From JBQKLI01 sp012798975 (GTDB taxonomy: Bacteria > Bacillota > Clostridia > Tissierellales > Peptoniphilaceae): 64,000 nucleotides of DNA. Shown here piece after piece: positions 51,555 to 59,966 of this stretch. Location: assembly GCF_052116305.1 (NCBI RefSeq), contig NZ_JBQKLI010000009.1, forward strand, positions 1 through 64,000. Reading direction: 5' to 3'. Made by a program: the position numbers and the translations under genes. The notes beneath the pieces were generated by a model, which made no database searches, was not told the DNA's origin, and worked only from the letters and a program-made list of their open reading frames with translations. The stretch's first letter is position 1. Each line of letters opens with the position of its first letter.

Positions 51555-53240
51555 TTATGATTCTTTTCTATAACAAGCTCCCTTATCCGCTGTGGCAACA
51601 TGCTGTACATATCTTGATAGATATCCCTCAAGCTCGCGTTTTACAGGAACGACTGTTTTCATTCTTTCTTCTATTTCTTCATCGGAAAGTTTTACATTAA
51701 GTTTTCCATTTGGAATATCTACTTCAATAATATCGCCGTCTTCTACTGCAGCGATAGGTCCGCCTAAAGCCGCTTCTGGAGCTACATGGCCGATGGCAGC
51801 TCCTCTAGAGCCTCCTGAAAAACGGCCGTCAGTAATAAGCGCTACAGAAGTATCGAGCTTCATTCCATTGAGTGCAGAAGTCGGGCTCAGCATCTCTCTC
51901 ATACCAGGACCGCCTTTAGGACCTGCATAACGGATGATAATCGCATCTCCCGGATTGATTTTTCCGCCAAGAATACTCTCGTAAGCTTCTTCTTCGCTGT
52001 TGAAGACTCTCGCTTTTAATGTAGCTGTCATCATTTCAGGAAGAACACCTGCTGCTTTTACAACAGCACCTTTTGGTGCAAGATTTCCAAATAGAACCTT
52101 GATTCCTCCAACAGGAGAATAAGGATTATCGATCGGACGAATCACACCGCCGCCGTATTTTCCTTTAATCAGCTCGCCGATAGGTTTTAAATAAACTGTC
52201 TGACAGTCTAAATTGATAAGGCCTTTTTTAGAAAGCTCATCCATTACGCCGTAAATTCCGCCGCTTTCATAAAGATCTTCGATATAATCTGTTCCAAAAG
52301 GAGAAAGTTTGCAAAGATTTGGCGTTCTTTTGCTTACTTCGTCGATGATATTTAAATTCAATTCTACATCCGCTGCATTGGCTATCGCCATTAAATGAAG
52401 AACTGTATTCGAAGAGCATCCTAAAGCCATGTCGATTGCCAAGCAGTTTTCAAAAGCTTCCTTAACCATAATATCTCTTGGTCTTACATCTGCTTCTACA
52501 AGCTTCATGACTTGGCGTCCAGCTTGTCTTGCAAGAACACGTCTAGAGGAATAAACAGCTGGAGCTGTTCCATTGTATTCCATTCCCATACCCATTGCTT
52601 CTACGATACAGTTCATAGAATTCGCAGTGAACATACCGGAACAGGATCCGCAGGTTGGGCAAGAATTGCATTCAATTTCGTAAAGTTCTGATTCGTCCAT
52701 TTCCCCCATAGCGTATGCGCCGATACCTTCGAAGTTTGTAATCAAATCAAGGCTCTTTAAATCCTCTTCTTTTCTGCCCACTTTATGAGGGGTTTTTCCT
52801 TTCAGCATAGGACCGCCGCTGGCAATCACTGTAGGAACATTCAAAGAAGCTGCTGCCATTAATGCAGCCGGAACTGTTTTGTCGCAGTTGGGCACTATAA
52901 CAAGACCGTCGAATTTGTGCGCTTTAACCATAACCTCGATAGTATCTACAATAAGTTCTCTTGATGGAAGAGAATAATCCATTCCAGAGTGGTTCATTGC
53001 AATACCGTCGCATACAGCTATAGAAGGGAATTCAAAAGGAACACCGCCAGCTTGCAGAATTCCTTTTTTTACTTCTTCTGTGATTTCCCTTAAATGCTTA
53101 TGTCCCGGTACTATGTCGTTGTACATATTGCAAACCCCGATAAAGGGTTTCTTAAAATCTTCGTCATCTAGACCAAGAGCCCTCAACAATGATCTGTGAG
53201 GGGCTCTTTCTACACCTTTTTTTATATTATCACTTAACAT
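51555..53240 (-). CDS. ilvD: Dihydroxy-acid dehydratase
   Basis: A 561-residue Fe-S dehydratase. Cluster-ligand motifs are PNCDKTVPAALMAAA (with Cys) and CNSCPTCGSCSGMFTANSM, plus DGRFSGGSRGAAIGHVAPEA. Converts dihydroxy acids to the 2-oxo acids of valine and isoleucine. 18-20 nt from each neighbour. Confidence 0.97.
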   Translation of the reverse strand: MLSDNIKKGVERAPHRSLLRALGLDDEDFKKPFIGVCNMYNDIVPGHKHLREITEEVKKGILQAGGVPFEFPSIAVCDGIAMNHSGMDYSLPSRELIVDTIEVMVKAHKFDGLVIVPNCDKTVPAALMAAASLNVPTVIASGGPMLKGKTPHKVGRKEEDLKSLDLITNFEGIGAYAMGEMDESELYEIECNSCPTCGSCSGMFTANSMNCIVEAMGMGMEYNGTAPAVYSSRRVLARQAGRQVMKLVEADVRPRDIMVKEAFENCLAIDMALGCSSNTVLHLMAIANAADVELNLNIIDEVSKRTPNLCKLSPFGTDYIEDLYESGGIYGVMDELSKKGLINLDCQTVYLKPIGELIKGKYGGGVIRPIDNPYSPVGGIKVLFGNLAPKGAVVKAAGVLPEMMTATLKARVFNSEEEAYESILGGKINPGDAIIIRYAGPKGGPGMREMLSPTSALNGMKLDTSVALITDGRFSGGSRGAAIGHVAPEAALGGPIAAVEDGDIIEVDIPNGKLNVKLSDEEIEERMKTVVPVKRELEGYLSRYVQHVATADKGACYRKES

Positions 53241-53260
53241 GAAATCACCTTAAAGTTTTT

Positions 53261-54253
53261 TTAGTTTTCTAAGAATTTCATCATTGAACGAAGTTTTTTA
53301 CCTACTTCAACGATTTCTTCTTTGTTTTCTTCTTCTTTTCTGCCGTTGTAGATTGGGCGGCCTTCAGCATTGTCGTTGATCCATTTATCAGCAAAAGTAC
53401 CGTCTTGGATTTCTGTTAATACTTGTTTCATTTCAGCTTTCATATGATCGTCAGCGATTCTTTCGCTTGTAACATAATCGCCGAACTCTGCTGTATCGGA
53501 GATAGAATGTCTCATTTTTTCAAATCCGCCTTCGTATACTAGGTCGATGATTAATTTCATTTCATGAAGACATTCGAAATAAGCAATTTCAGGTTGGTAA
53601 CCAGCTGCTACTAAAGTGTTGAATCCTGATTTGATAAGTCCTGTTAATCCGCCGCATAGTACTGCCTGCTCGCCGAAAAGATCTGTTTCTGTTTCTTCAG
53701 TGAATGTTGTTTCGATAACACCTGCTCTTGTTCCGCCGATCCCTTTTGCATAAGCTAAAGCAAGCTCTTTTGCTTTACCTGTATAATCTTGTTCTATTGC
53801 AATAAGATTAGGAACTCCTTGACCTTCTTGGAATACTCTTCTTACTAAGTGTCCAGGTCCTTTAGGCGCAACCATGAATACATCTACATCTGCCGGAGGT
53901 TTGATTTGTCCGAAACGGATATTGAAACCATGAGCGAAACCTAAAGCTTGTCCTTCTCTTAAATTAGGAGCGATTTCTTCGTCATAAACTTTCTTTTGAG
54001 TTTCATCTGGTAAAAGGATCATTAAAGCGTCTGCTTCTTTTACACAGTCTGCTACAGATTTAACTGTAAGACCTTGCTCTTCTGCTTTTTCTACAGATTT
54101 TGAACCTTTGCGAAGACCTACCATTACGTCTACCCCGCTGTCTTTAAGGTTTAATGCGTGAGCATGACCTTGACTTCCAAAACCTAGTATTGCTACCTTT
54201 TTACCTTCAAAAAATCCTAAATCCGCGTCCTCTTCATAGTACATTTTTGCCAT
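53261..54253 (-). CDS. ilvC: Ketol-acid reductoisomerase
   Basis: A 330-residue class I KARI. It has the Rossmann motif GFGSQGHAHALNL (about 24-36), the NADPH loop with Arg and Ser (LRKGSKS), the FAHGFNIRF segment and metal-binding acidic residues in ETETDLFGEQAVLCGG. Confidence 0.98.
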   Translation of the reverse strand: MAKMYYEEDADLGFFEGKKVAILGFGSQGHAHALNLKDSGVDVMVGLRKGSKSVEKAEEQGLTVKSVADCVKEADALMILLPDETQKKVYDEEIAPNLREGQALGFAHGFNIRFGQIKPPADVDVFMVAPKGPGHLVRRVFQEGQGVPNLIAIEQDYTGKAKELALAYAKGIGGTRAGVIETTFTEETETDLFGEQAVLCGGLTGLIKSGFNTLVAAGYQPEIAYFECLHEMKLIIDLVYEGGFEKMRHSISDTAEFGDYVTSERIADDHMKAEMKQVLTEIQDGTFADKWINDNAEGRPIYNGRKEEENKEEIVEVGKKLRSMMKFLEN

Positions 54254-54284
54254 TATTATGATCTCCTTTCAAAATTAACACATC

Positions 54285-54488
54285 TTATTTATACGATACT
54301 TCTACATCTTGTAATTTGGATAAATTCAGGAATGCATCTTCAATGTTGTTTTCTTCAATACATAGAACGAGCTCATTCTTATCCATTTGAATACAGGAAG
54401 GTTTAATATTTCTTCCTATTAAGGTAACTAAAACTCTCATACAAGAATTTAAGCCATCCATTAAATCTGCCTTAATACGTTTTTCCAT
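54285..54488 (-). CDS. Short ACT-domain protein (IlvM/IlvN-like regulatory subunit)
   Basis: A 67-68 residue protein with a beta-alpha-beta-beta ACT-like pattern (RVLVTLIGRNIKPSCIQMD...). First gene of the ilv operon after the T-box. It resembles the short small subunit of acetolactate synthase II (IlvM), but is shorter and lacks the C-terminal half of IlvN. Two adjacent ATGs exist; the second (54488) has better spacing from AAGGAGG. Role as an acetolactate synthase regulator is inferred from position. Confidence 0.75.
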   Translation of the reverse strand: MEKRIKADLMDGLNSCMRVLVTLIGRNIKPSCIQMDKNELVLCIEENNIEDAFLNLSKLQDVEVSYK

Positions 54489-54514
54489 CATTATCCTCCT
54501 TAAAAATTATAAAA

Positions 54515-54778
54515 AAAAAGCTTTCACCCAAATACCTTACGGTACAGGGACGAAAGATCTCCGCGTTACCACCCTAAATTGTGTTATACACCACTTATAA
54601 AGCTTTTAAACTTTTGCCCTTATAACGGAGACAACCGTCCTTTCTTACTAATTTCAGAAAGGCTATTATAGAGTGATCAGATCCTTTATCTCCGTGCTGA
54701 TTTCCACCACCCATCAGCTCTCTATTACTTCCATAAAGATCAATCTCTATTATCGCATATTTCTTTTATTTCTTATTC
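54515..54778 (-). ncRNA. T-box riboswitch, isoleucine specifier (ilv leader)
   Basis: The T-box core AGGGTGGTAACGCGG is at 54561-54575. A terminator (CTTTCGTCCC...TACC/GGTA...GGGTGAAAG plus nine T) is at about 54518-54556. Stem I is at 54650-54750 with specifier context CTG-ATC-ACTC (54675-54677), an isoleucine codon. The whole runs from the promoter at 54785-54813 to the ilv operon. Confidence 0.88.
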
Positions 54779-54784
54779 GGTACA

Positions 54785-54813
54785 ATAATATCACTTTGCT
54801 TAAATGAAGTCAA
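54785..54813 (-). promoter_or_regulatory. Promoter of the ilv operon
   Basis: TTGACT (54808-54813) and TATTAT (54785-54790), 17-nt spacer, on the minus strand just upstream of the T-box. Confidence 0.7.
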
Positions 54814-55105
54814 CTGTTTTTTTACGAGATTTATTTGTATTTTTATTTGAATAGCCAATTTCAAATCCACAAGACCCAGGCGCTTTAAAAGCTTATTATA
54901 ATCTCTCTTTTGTCTATTATGATAACCCTTTCTCAAAATGGAATCCAAATCATTTTACGTATTATTATTCAAAATTTCTTTAAGTATTTGTATTTAATTC
55001 CAAAACCTCTCCTTAAATAATTCATGAAAAACCAATATCCTCTAAAAATCCTTTACATTAAAGTTATCTTTTCCTAAAAAACGCGAAAAACCCTTCATTA
55101 AAAAA
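54814..55105. other. Intergenic stretch without recognisable gene
   Basis: AT-rich. A 60-codon minus-strand frame (54766-54948) has no SD and would cover the ilv promoter, so it is not called. Nothing else was identified here. Confidence 0.5.
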
Positions 55106-55131
55106 AGGAAAGTACTCTCTCCAACTTTCCT
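55106..55131 (-). terminator. Terminator downstream of the SIS gene
   Basis: The stem AGGAAAGT/ACTTTCCT followed by a T-run on the minus strand. Between it and the SIS stop (55132-55215) lies a CTCCACTCTTCCACTCTTT word like the right arm of the inverted-repeat elements. Confidence 0.7.
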
Positions 55132-55215
55132 CTCTCTAACATACTTTTTTAAGATTTATTCTTTATTATCCGAAAAGCATCTCATCTCCACTCTTCCACT
55201 CTTTATCCCTCTTTT

Positions 55216-55941
55216 TTAACCCCCATAGTATGTATCGAAAAGCATTTCATTATATTCGTCGGATCCGTCTACATTGGAACTTTTAAAAACAGGGGGCTGA
55301 TGACCTGCCTTCACAAGTTTATCAATTACCTCCGCTATAAGCCCTTGTATAATCATCATACCCGTAACGCTGCTGTAGGCTCCTACGGGTGACTCCAGCC
55401 CTTCAATCCGAAATCCTGCATCCCCTTTAGGCGAACCGTTGTCGATAACAATATCCGCTATTTCATACAGCTTCTTTCCGCTTTTCTGTCTGGATGCTGT
55501 ATGATTCGAATGATCCAGAGAGGTTAGTGCAATAACTACAACCCCCTTTTCTTTCGCAGATATTGCCATTTCAACTGGAACAGGATTTCTGCCGGAATTC
55601 GATACAATCATCAATATGTCCTTGTCGGCGACTTCATACAGATCCAAAAGAACCTTCCCATAGCCTTCCAGTCTTTCCATCTGTGAACTTTTTTTCGGCA
55701 TCTGATGAAGCATCAGCTCTGGCGGAAGGATTGCTTTTACATAGGCAAGACCTCCTGCTCTCAAATAAGCTTCTTCCGCTATCATGTGGGAATGTCCTGA
55801 ACCGAAAACAAAAAACCTCCCCCCCTTAAGGCAGCTTTTCGTCACCGCTTCTGCTGCTTTTTCTATATTTTTCAATTGCCTTTCTGCTGTTTTTTGTAAG
55901 GCTTCGATACAATAATCAAAATAATCCCCTGATATTGACAT
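55216..55941 (-). CDS. SIS-domain protein (sugar-isomerase-like, UPF0309 type)
   Basis: A 241-residue sugar-isomerase fold. It has FVFGSGHSHMIAEEAYLRAGG (about 45-65), the SIS phosphosugar loop MIVSNSGRNPVPVEMA (about 113-128), and the tail region SPVGAYSSVTGMMIIQGL. Members bind phosphosugars; several act in amino-sugar metabolism. It overlaps the upstream ceramidase-like gene by one base, so the two are coupled and probably share a pathway. Confidence 0.88.
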   Translation of the reverse strand: MSISGDYFDYCIEALQKTAERQLKNIEKAAEAVTKSCLKGGRFFVFGSGHSHMIAEEAYLRAGGLAYVKAILPPELMLHQMPKKSSQMERLEGYGKVLLDLYEVADKDILMIVSNSGRNPVPVEMAISAKEKGVVVIALTSLDHSNHTASRQKSGKKLYEIADIVIDNGSPKGDAGFRIEGLESPVGAYSSVTGMMIIQGLIAEVIDKLVKAGHQPPVFKSSNVDGSDEYNEMLFDTYYGG

Positions 55942-57248
55942 TATGATTTCCTCCAGTTCTTTATAATATCTTCCAGTTTTTCCATAACCCTTTCTCCTTC
56001 CCCTCTTGCAAAAGGACTTGATAGAGCTTCATAATAATTTTTATCGTATGCATTTTGGTTTGCAATATAACCGATATATCCATTTGCATAGTTAATAAAA
56101 TGAACCTTTTCATCAGCAATTTTCATCGACAGCTCAGAAAATAATTCTCCTGGAAATACAACAAAAAAATGATCGTCGATTTTAAATACTGTTATTAAAA
56201 GATTAAAGGATTCCATGACAAAAGGATGTTCTGCATAATGAAAGGATACTCTTGCCCCTTCAAATCGAGACTCGATTTCACGAAGTTCCCCGCCTGAAAT
56301 CCCTTCTTCTTTCGCATTTTCGAATTTCTCTTTGTAATAGTCCATACTATTTTTCGCTTCAGAAATCTCTTCCGGTTTTTTTGTCATTATAGAGAAACTG
56401 AATTTTCGTCCGTAGAATTCTTCTATATCCGTCTCAGTTGCTGATTCAAAATTTTCCAGTACCTTTTGGCCTATGATACTCCCCATCCGCTCTACTTCTT
56501 CATAAGAACTGTCTTTTCTTGTATATCTTGTAGAAATATCTCCGCTTGACCCGTTTAAGAACATAGAAAACCGATAACCTTTACGTTCAAGAAAACGGTC
56601 GATAGCTCCTGGAAAATCTGCACTTATCCTTCTATTGGAAGCATTCAGTATCGTAGGATGGCAGGAAAAGTTTATAATAGCAGCCTTCTCCCCGTTGTTT
56701 TTATGGATATAAACAAAAAAAGTCTCCTCGCTTCCCTTTAAACTTTTGTCATTTCGATTTCCGCAGATTCCGCGGATCTGATCGAAAGAAAAGAAAATCC
56801 TTCCCTCAGATAAATTCTCCAACGCAGCCTTAAGAGCAGATATTGTTCTATCTGCTATAAATCGGATTTTATCTCTGTCCGGCTCCTGGAACACCTGCTC
56901 CATCCCTTTTAATATTCCTTCTGTATCTACCACACCTCCGGGACCAGAATGAGTATGTGTCGCAGCTATCACAAAACGATCCATATTAAGCCCTATTTCC
57001 AAAGCTCTTTCCTTTACCGCCTCGATAATAAGGTTATCAACAGCTATAAGATCATACTGAATAATGCCATAAAACTGATCGTTTTTTTCGAAGATACAAA
57101 CCTTTACATAAAGATCATCTAAAACACCCTCTGCTTTTCTGACCCCTTCATACCCTGCCATTAAAACGGGTATCGCTGGAGTAATTTTTCTTTTATTTAA
57201 ACCTATTCTCATAGGAATCCCTCTTCCTGTTATAATATTCTGTCTCAT
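55941..57248 (-). CDS. Neutral/alkaline ceramidase-like hydrolase
   Basis: A 435-residue protein with the N-terminal domain of neutral ceramidases. It has MRIGLNKRKITPAIPVLMAGY, the zinc-type motif ATHTHSGPGG (about 100), and the GSSGDIST segment corresponding to the catalytic serine motif GDVS (about 238). No signal peptide, so it is likely cytoplasmic, and the C-terminal Ig-like domain of true ceramidases is missing. With the SIS neighbour it is more likely an amidase acting on an amino-sugar-like compound than on ceramide (inference). An internal ATG at 57212 also has a purine-rich SD. Confidence 0.8.
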   Translation of the reverse strand: MRQNIITGRGIPMRIGLNKRKITPAIPVLMAGYEGVRKAEGVLDDLYVKVCIFEKNDQFYGIIQYDLIAVDNLIIEAVKERALEIGLNMDRFVIAATHTHSGPGGVVDTEGILKGMEQVFQEPDRDKIRFIADRTISALKAALENLSEGRIFFSFDQIRGICGNRNDKSLKGSEETFFVYIHKNNGEKAAIINFSCHPTILNASNRRISADFPGAIDRFLERKGYRFSMFLNGSSGDISTRYTRKDSSYEEVERMGSIIGQKVLENFESATETDIEEFYGRKFSFSIMTKKPEEISEAKNSMDYYKEKFENAKEEGISGGELREIESRFEGARVSFHYAEHPFVMESFNLLITVFKIDDHFFVVFPGELFSELSMKIADEKVHFINYANGYIGYIANQNAYDKNYYEALSSPFARGEGERVMEKLEDIIKNWRKS

Positions 57249-57281
57249 CTACTCCTTTTATGCCCTATTTTCAAAAGAAAA

Positions 57282-57313
57282 AACCGGCAGATCATATTTT
57301 TTATGATTGCCGG
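57282..57313 (-). terminator. Terminator of the betaine reductase operon
   Basis: The stem ACCGGCAATCAT/ATGATCTGCCGGT (one bulge) followed by a T-run on the minus strand, 11 nt after the grdH stop. Confidence 0.8.
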
Positions 57314-57324
57314 TAAGTCAGATA

Positions 57325-58629
57325 TTAAACTTTAAACACCGTTTGTTCTGTGATCTCTTCCGTTAATGCTTCCAGTGCTCTTCGTACAATTTTATAACGC
57401 AGTTTGTACTGTTCCTCATTAGAAGTTTGAGGATCTCCTAACGGATACGGAATAGAAATAGTCGGAACTATTCTGTTCGTGCCTACAGTCATCGCTACCG
57501 GAACAAGGTTGCAAAGCTGTACTACAGGCATCCCAAATCTTTCAATTTCTTTAACGATCGTTGCACCGCAACGAGTACAAGTACCTCAGGTCGAGATCAG
57601 CAAAACTCCATCAACATGGTCTTCTTTTAATTTATCATATATTTCAATTCCCATCCTCGAAGCTTCTGCTTGAGTTGTACCTGTTCCTACTGTTGTATAA
57701 AAGTAAGGATGCAAAGATCCATAAACACCTTCTTTTTCCATCTCTTTCATAACATCCCAAGGGACAATTACATTCGGATCTGCATCGGCAGCTGCCGGGT
57801 CAAATCCTGCATGTATCGTTTTAAACACACCGCCTTCTAATCGTTCCATTCCAGAAGCATCGTATCTTCCCCAGCGTGTAGCAGAAGCCGATTGTATTCT
57901 ATCAGGATTATCTATCGGTACAATACCTCCTGTATTTACAATAGCAATCCGAGCCTCTTTTAAATCTTTAATCGGATCTGCAATAGGTACTACATCTTTT
58001 TTAGGTATAGGAAGTTCTGTCTGATAAAATTCATTGCTTAATTTTTTTATCAGCATGTCTACCCCTCTTCGAGCTGCAGTTTTTTGTGTATCAAGCCAAA
58101 CTTGATCTCTTATCCCTCTTTCAAAAAAGTTATACTCATCAGCAGGCCCTGGTCTTTCTCCTTTAAGATAAACATTCCCGACCTTTGCCATAGCTTCTGT
58201 ATCTTTTTTCATTTTTGCTGCTGATTTTCCGCCTCTTAGAATAATCATCTCTTTTTTAAACATTTCTACACCAGGATTTTCCTCATTCATGGATGTAATC
58301 ACCGGTACATTAAACTCTTCTTTCACAGCCTTGCAGATATTACCGCAAGCTACCCCATAACGGCCTGCTTGAAATGCCGGCCCAGCTAAAAAGATATCAA
58401 ATTCAAGAGGTTTCAGCATTTCAATTATTTTCGAAACTGCTTCCTTTGTATTTGAACCCATAAAATTATCGCCACAATAAACAGTATGCGTTATTTCGGC
58501 TTCTAAATACTTATCTAAAGATAATGCTGGCCCAATCTTTTCTTTCTTTATCACAGGCTCTAAATCAGCTGTATCTTCACCGCCGATTCCTGCAAAAAAC
58601 TGATTCACATATAAAATAGCTTTTTTCAT
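57325..58629 (-). CDS. grdH: Betaine reductase protein B, selenocysteine-containing subunit GrdH
   Basis: The gene reads through an in-frame TGA at 57586-57588 (codon 348). The parts on both sides share one frame and together give 434 residues, the usual length for GrdB/F/H. Around the TGA the product is LLIST-Sec-GTCTRCGATIVKEIE, the Sec-x-x-C-x-x-C site of the family. A hairpin just after the TGA is a candidate SECIS. Protein B binds the substrate and forms the selenoether passed to GrdA. Betaine specificity is inferred from the linked BCCT transporter and the uncleaved-type GrdI; glycine operons also carry grdA, C and D, which are absent here. 11 nt after grdI. Confidence 0.92.
57559..57588 (-). 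promoter_or_regulatory. UGA selenocysteine codon and candidate bacterial SECIS hairpin
   Basis: The TGA at 57586-57588 is followed after 12 nt by the perfect inverted repeat CGTTGC-GGT-GCAACG (57573-57559). The G-containing apical loop lies about 19 nt from the UGA, within the window expected for SelB-dependent bacterial SECIS elements. Confidence 0.75.
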
Positions 58630-58640
58630 CCTTACCCCTC

Positions 58641-59966
58641 CTAGAACTCTTTCATCGTTTTTGTAGACCAGCCCGCTATTTGATCCCCGCAGAACATTGC
58701 ATTATTTTCCATAATGATGGAACCGTCTTCTCGTACAGATGGTCCTAATATTTCATCATCAGCCCAACCTCCAGAAAGACCGTCACGAGCAAGAGACTCT
58801 AAACAACCTATAACTTTAGCTGCCGGTGGAAGATTTATTAGTGTAGAAACATTTCCTGTAGAAACAAGAGCATCCGCTTTCTCATCTAAAACAACTAATG
58901 GCTGGGATGCACCATCTCTTCCTGTACATTCATTACTAATACCGACAACTTTAACTCCTACATCCTCCAACGCAACGATGCAACGAATATAATCTGTATC
59001 TGGATTTCCATAACCTTCTTCTGTAACAATAGCTCCGTCAGCACCTAAAGATTTTGCAAGCTGAGCCACAAAAATCGCTGAGCGTTCCTTTTGTTCTAAC
59101 GATACATTCAAATTTGACATGATAACACCCAGAAAGTTTAATGTTTTTCCATGCTCCTTATATAACTCTCGAATAGTCGGGAAGTTCTGCATATCGTAAG
59201 TTGACCATTTAGAAGATGAAGGCATAAAACTTCCTGATATTAATGCCCCGTCTAATATTTCATTAGGATTCATAAGAGTAGGAACAAAATGGTTCAAATC
59301 CCATCCATAAACTAAGTCGTTATATCCCATCTCTTCCATTTGAGACTGAGGTTGTAAAACTAGTACAACAGAAGGAAGTTTCTCTATAGCTTCATCACGG
59401 TTTCTTAGAGATGGAAGTTCAAATATCTCAACTTCATCTGGCTGTAAATCTTTTACCGTTTTTCCTAAATACTCTGCAAATAAATGACTTGCCCATCGGA
59501 TCGCTTTATTTTTCTTCTGCTGCTCATGATATTCAAAATCTTCATCCGTCTCAATTACAAGGCAAATATTTATAAGAGATCCGAACAATGTATATTTTTG
59601 TCCTTCTCCTGCCATGTCGATCATTCCATCTCCAAAAGATCCCCAAGTACCGCCAACACCTAATACGCTGATTCCTTTTAGAGCATGAACCCTTCCTTCA
59701 CCAGCAGGTGCTAACTCTCCAGTCACTCCTGGGAAAAGTGCTCTTCCATCTACTCGAATTCTTGGTTCTACTGCTTCTTTTACCGGTAGAATCCTTATGT
59801 CCTCACCAGGTTTTGCAATTTCAATCTCTACTTTAATAATATGACTATCTTGTTTAATGAACTCTTCTGCTTCTTGTTTATTAATTGTTAGCACAGAATC
59901 TTCGAAAAATGTTCGATCTCCAAAAACAACATCTTTCACTATAAAATTTCCAATTTCTAATTTCAT
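58641..59966 (-). CDS. grdI: Betaine reductase protein B, alpha subunit GrdI
   Basis: A 441-residue proprotein-like subunit of the GrdE/G/I family. The recognisable segments are RVDGRALFPGVTGELAPAGEGRVHAL (about 71-96) and the GADGAIVTEEGYGNPDTDY region (about 308-326). In glycine-specific GrdE a Cys near residue 242 is cleaved to form a pyruvoyl group; here there is no Cys between residues 136 and 328, and the matching region has a serine-rich FMPSSSKWST. That fits the uncleaved large subunit reported for betaine protein B (from memory). Four-base overlap with the BCCT gene, 11 nt before grdH. Confidence 0.9.
   Translation of the reverse strand: MKLEIGNFIVKDVVFGDRTFFEDSVLTINKQEAEEFIKQDSHIIKVEIEIAKPGEDIRILPVKEAVEPRIRVDGRALFPGVTGELAPAGEGRVHALKGISVLGVGGTWGSFGDGMIDMAGEGQKYTLFGSLINICLVIETDEDFEYHEQQKKNKAIRWASHLFAEYLGKTVKDLQPDEVEIFELPSLRNRDEAIEKLPSVVLVLQPQSQMEEMGYNDLVYGWDLNHFVPTLMNPNEILDGALISGSFMPSSSKWSTYDMQNFPTIRELYKEHGKTLNFLGVIMSNLNVSLEQKERSAIFVAQLAKSLGADGAIVTEEGYGNPDTDYIRCIVALEDVGVKVVGISNECTGRDGASQPLVVLDEKADALVSTGNVSTLINLPPAAKVIGCLESLARDGLSGGWADDEILGPSVREDGSIIMENNAMFCGDQIAGWSTKTMKEF

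Noticed and set aside
54766..54948. 60-codon minus-strand open frame
   Set aside because: No SD, covers the ilv promoter and the start of the T-box transcript, no recognisable family.
55132..55215. Fourth copy of the inverted-repeat element
   Set aside because: Only a short CTCCACTCTT-type arm is present; no paired arm or inner hairpins.
57325..57531. Separate small gene downstream of grdH
   Set aside because: Same frame as grdH after the selenocysteine UGA; it is the C-terminus of the selenoprotein.
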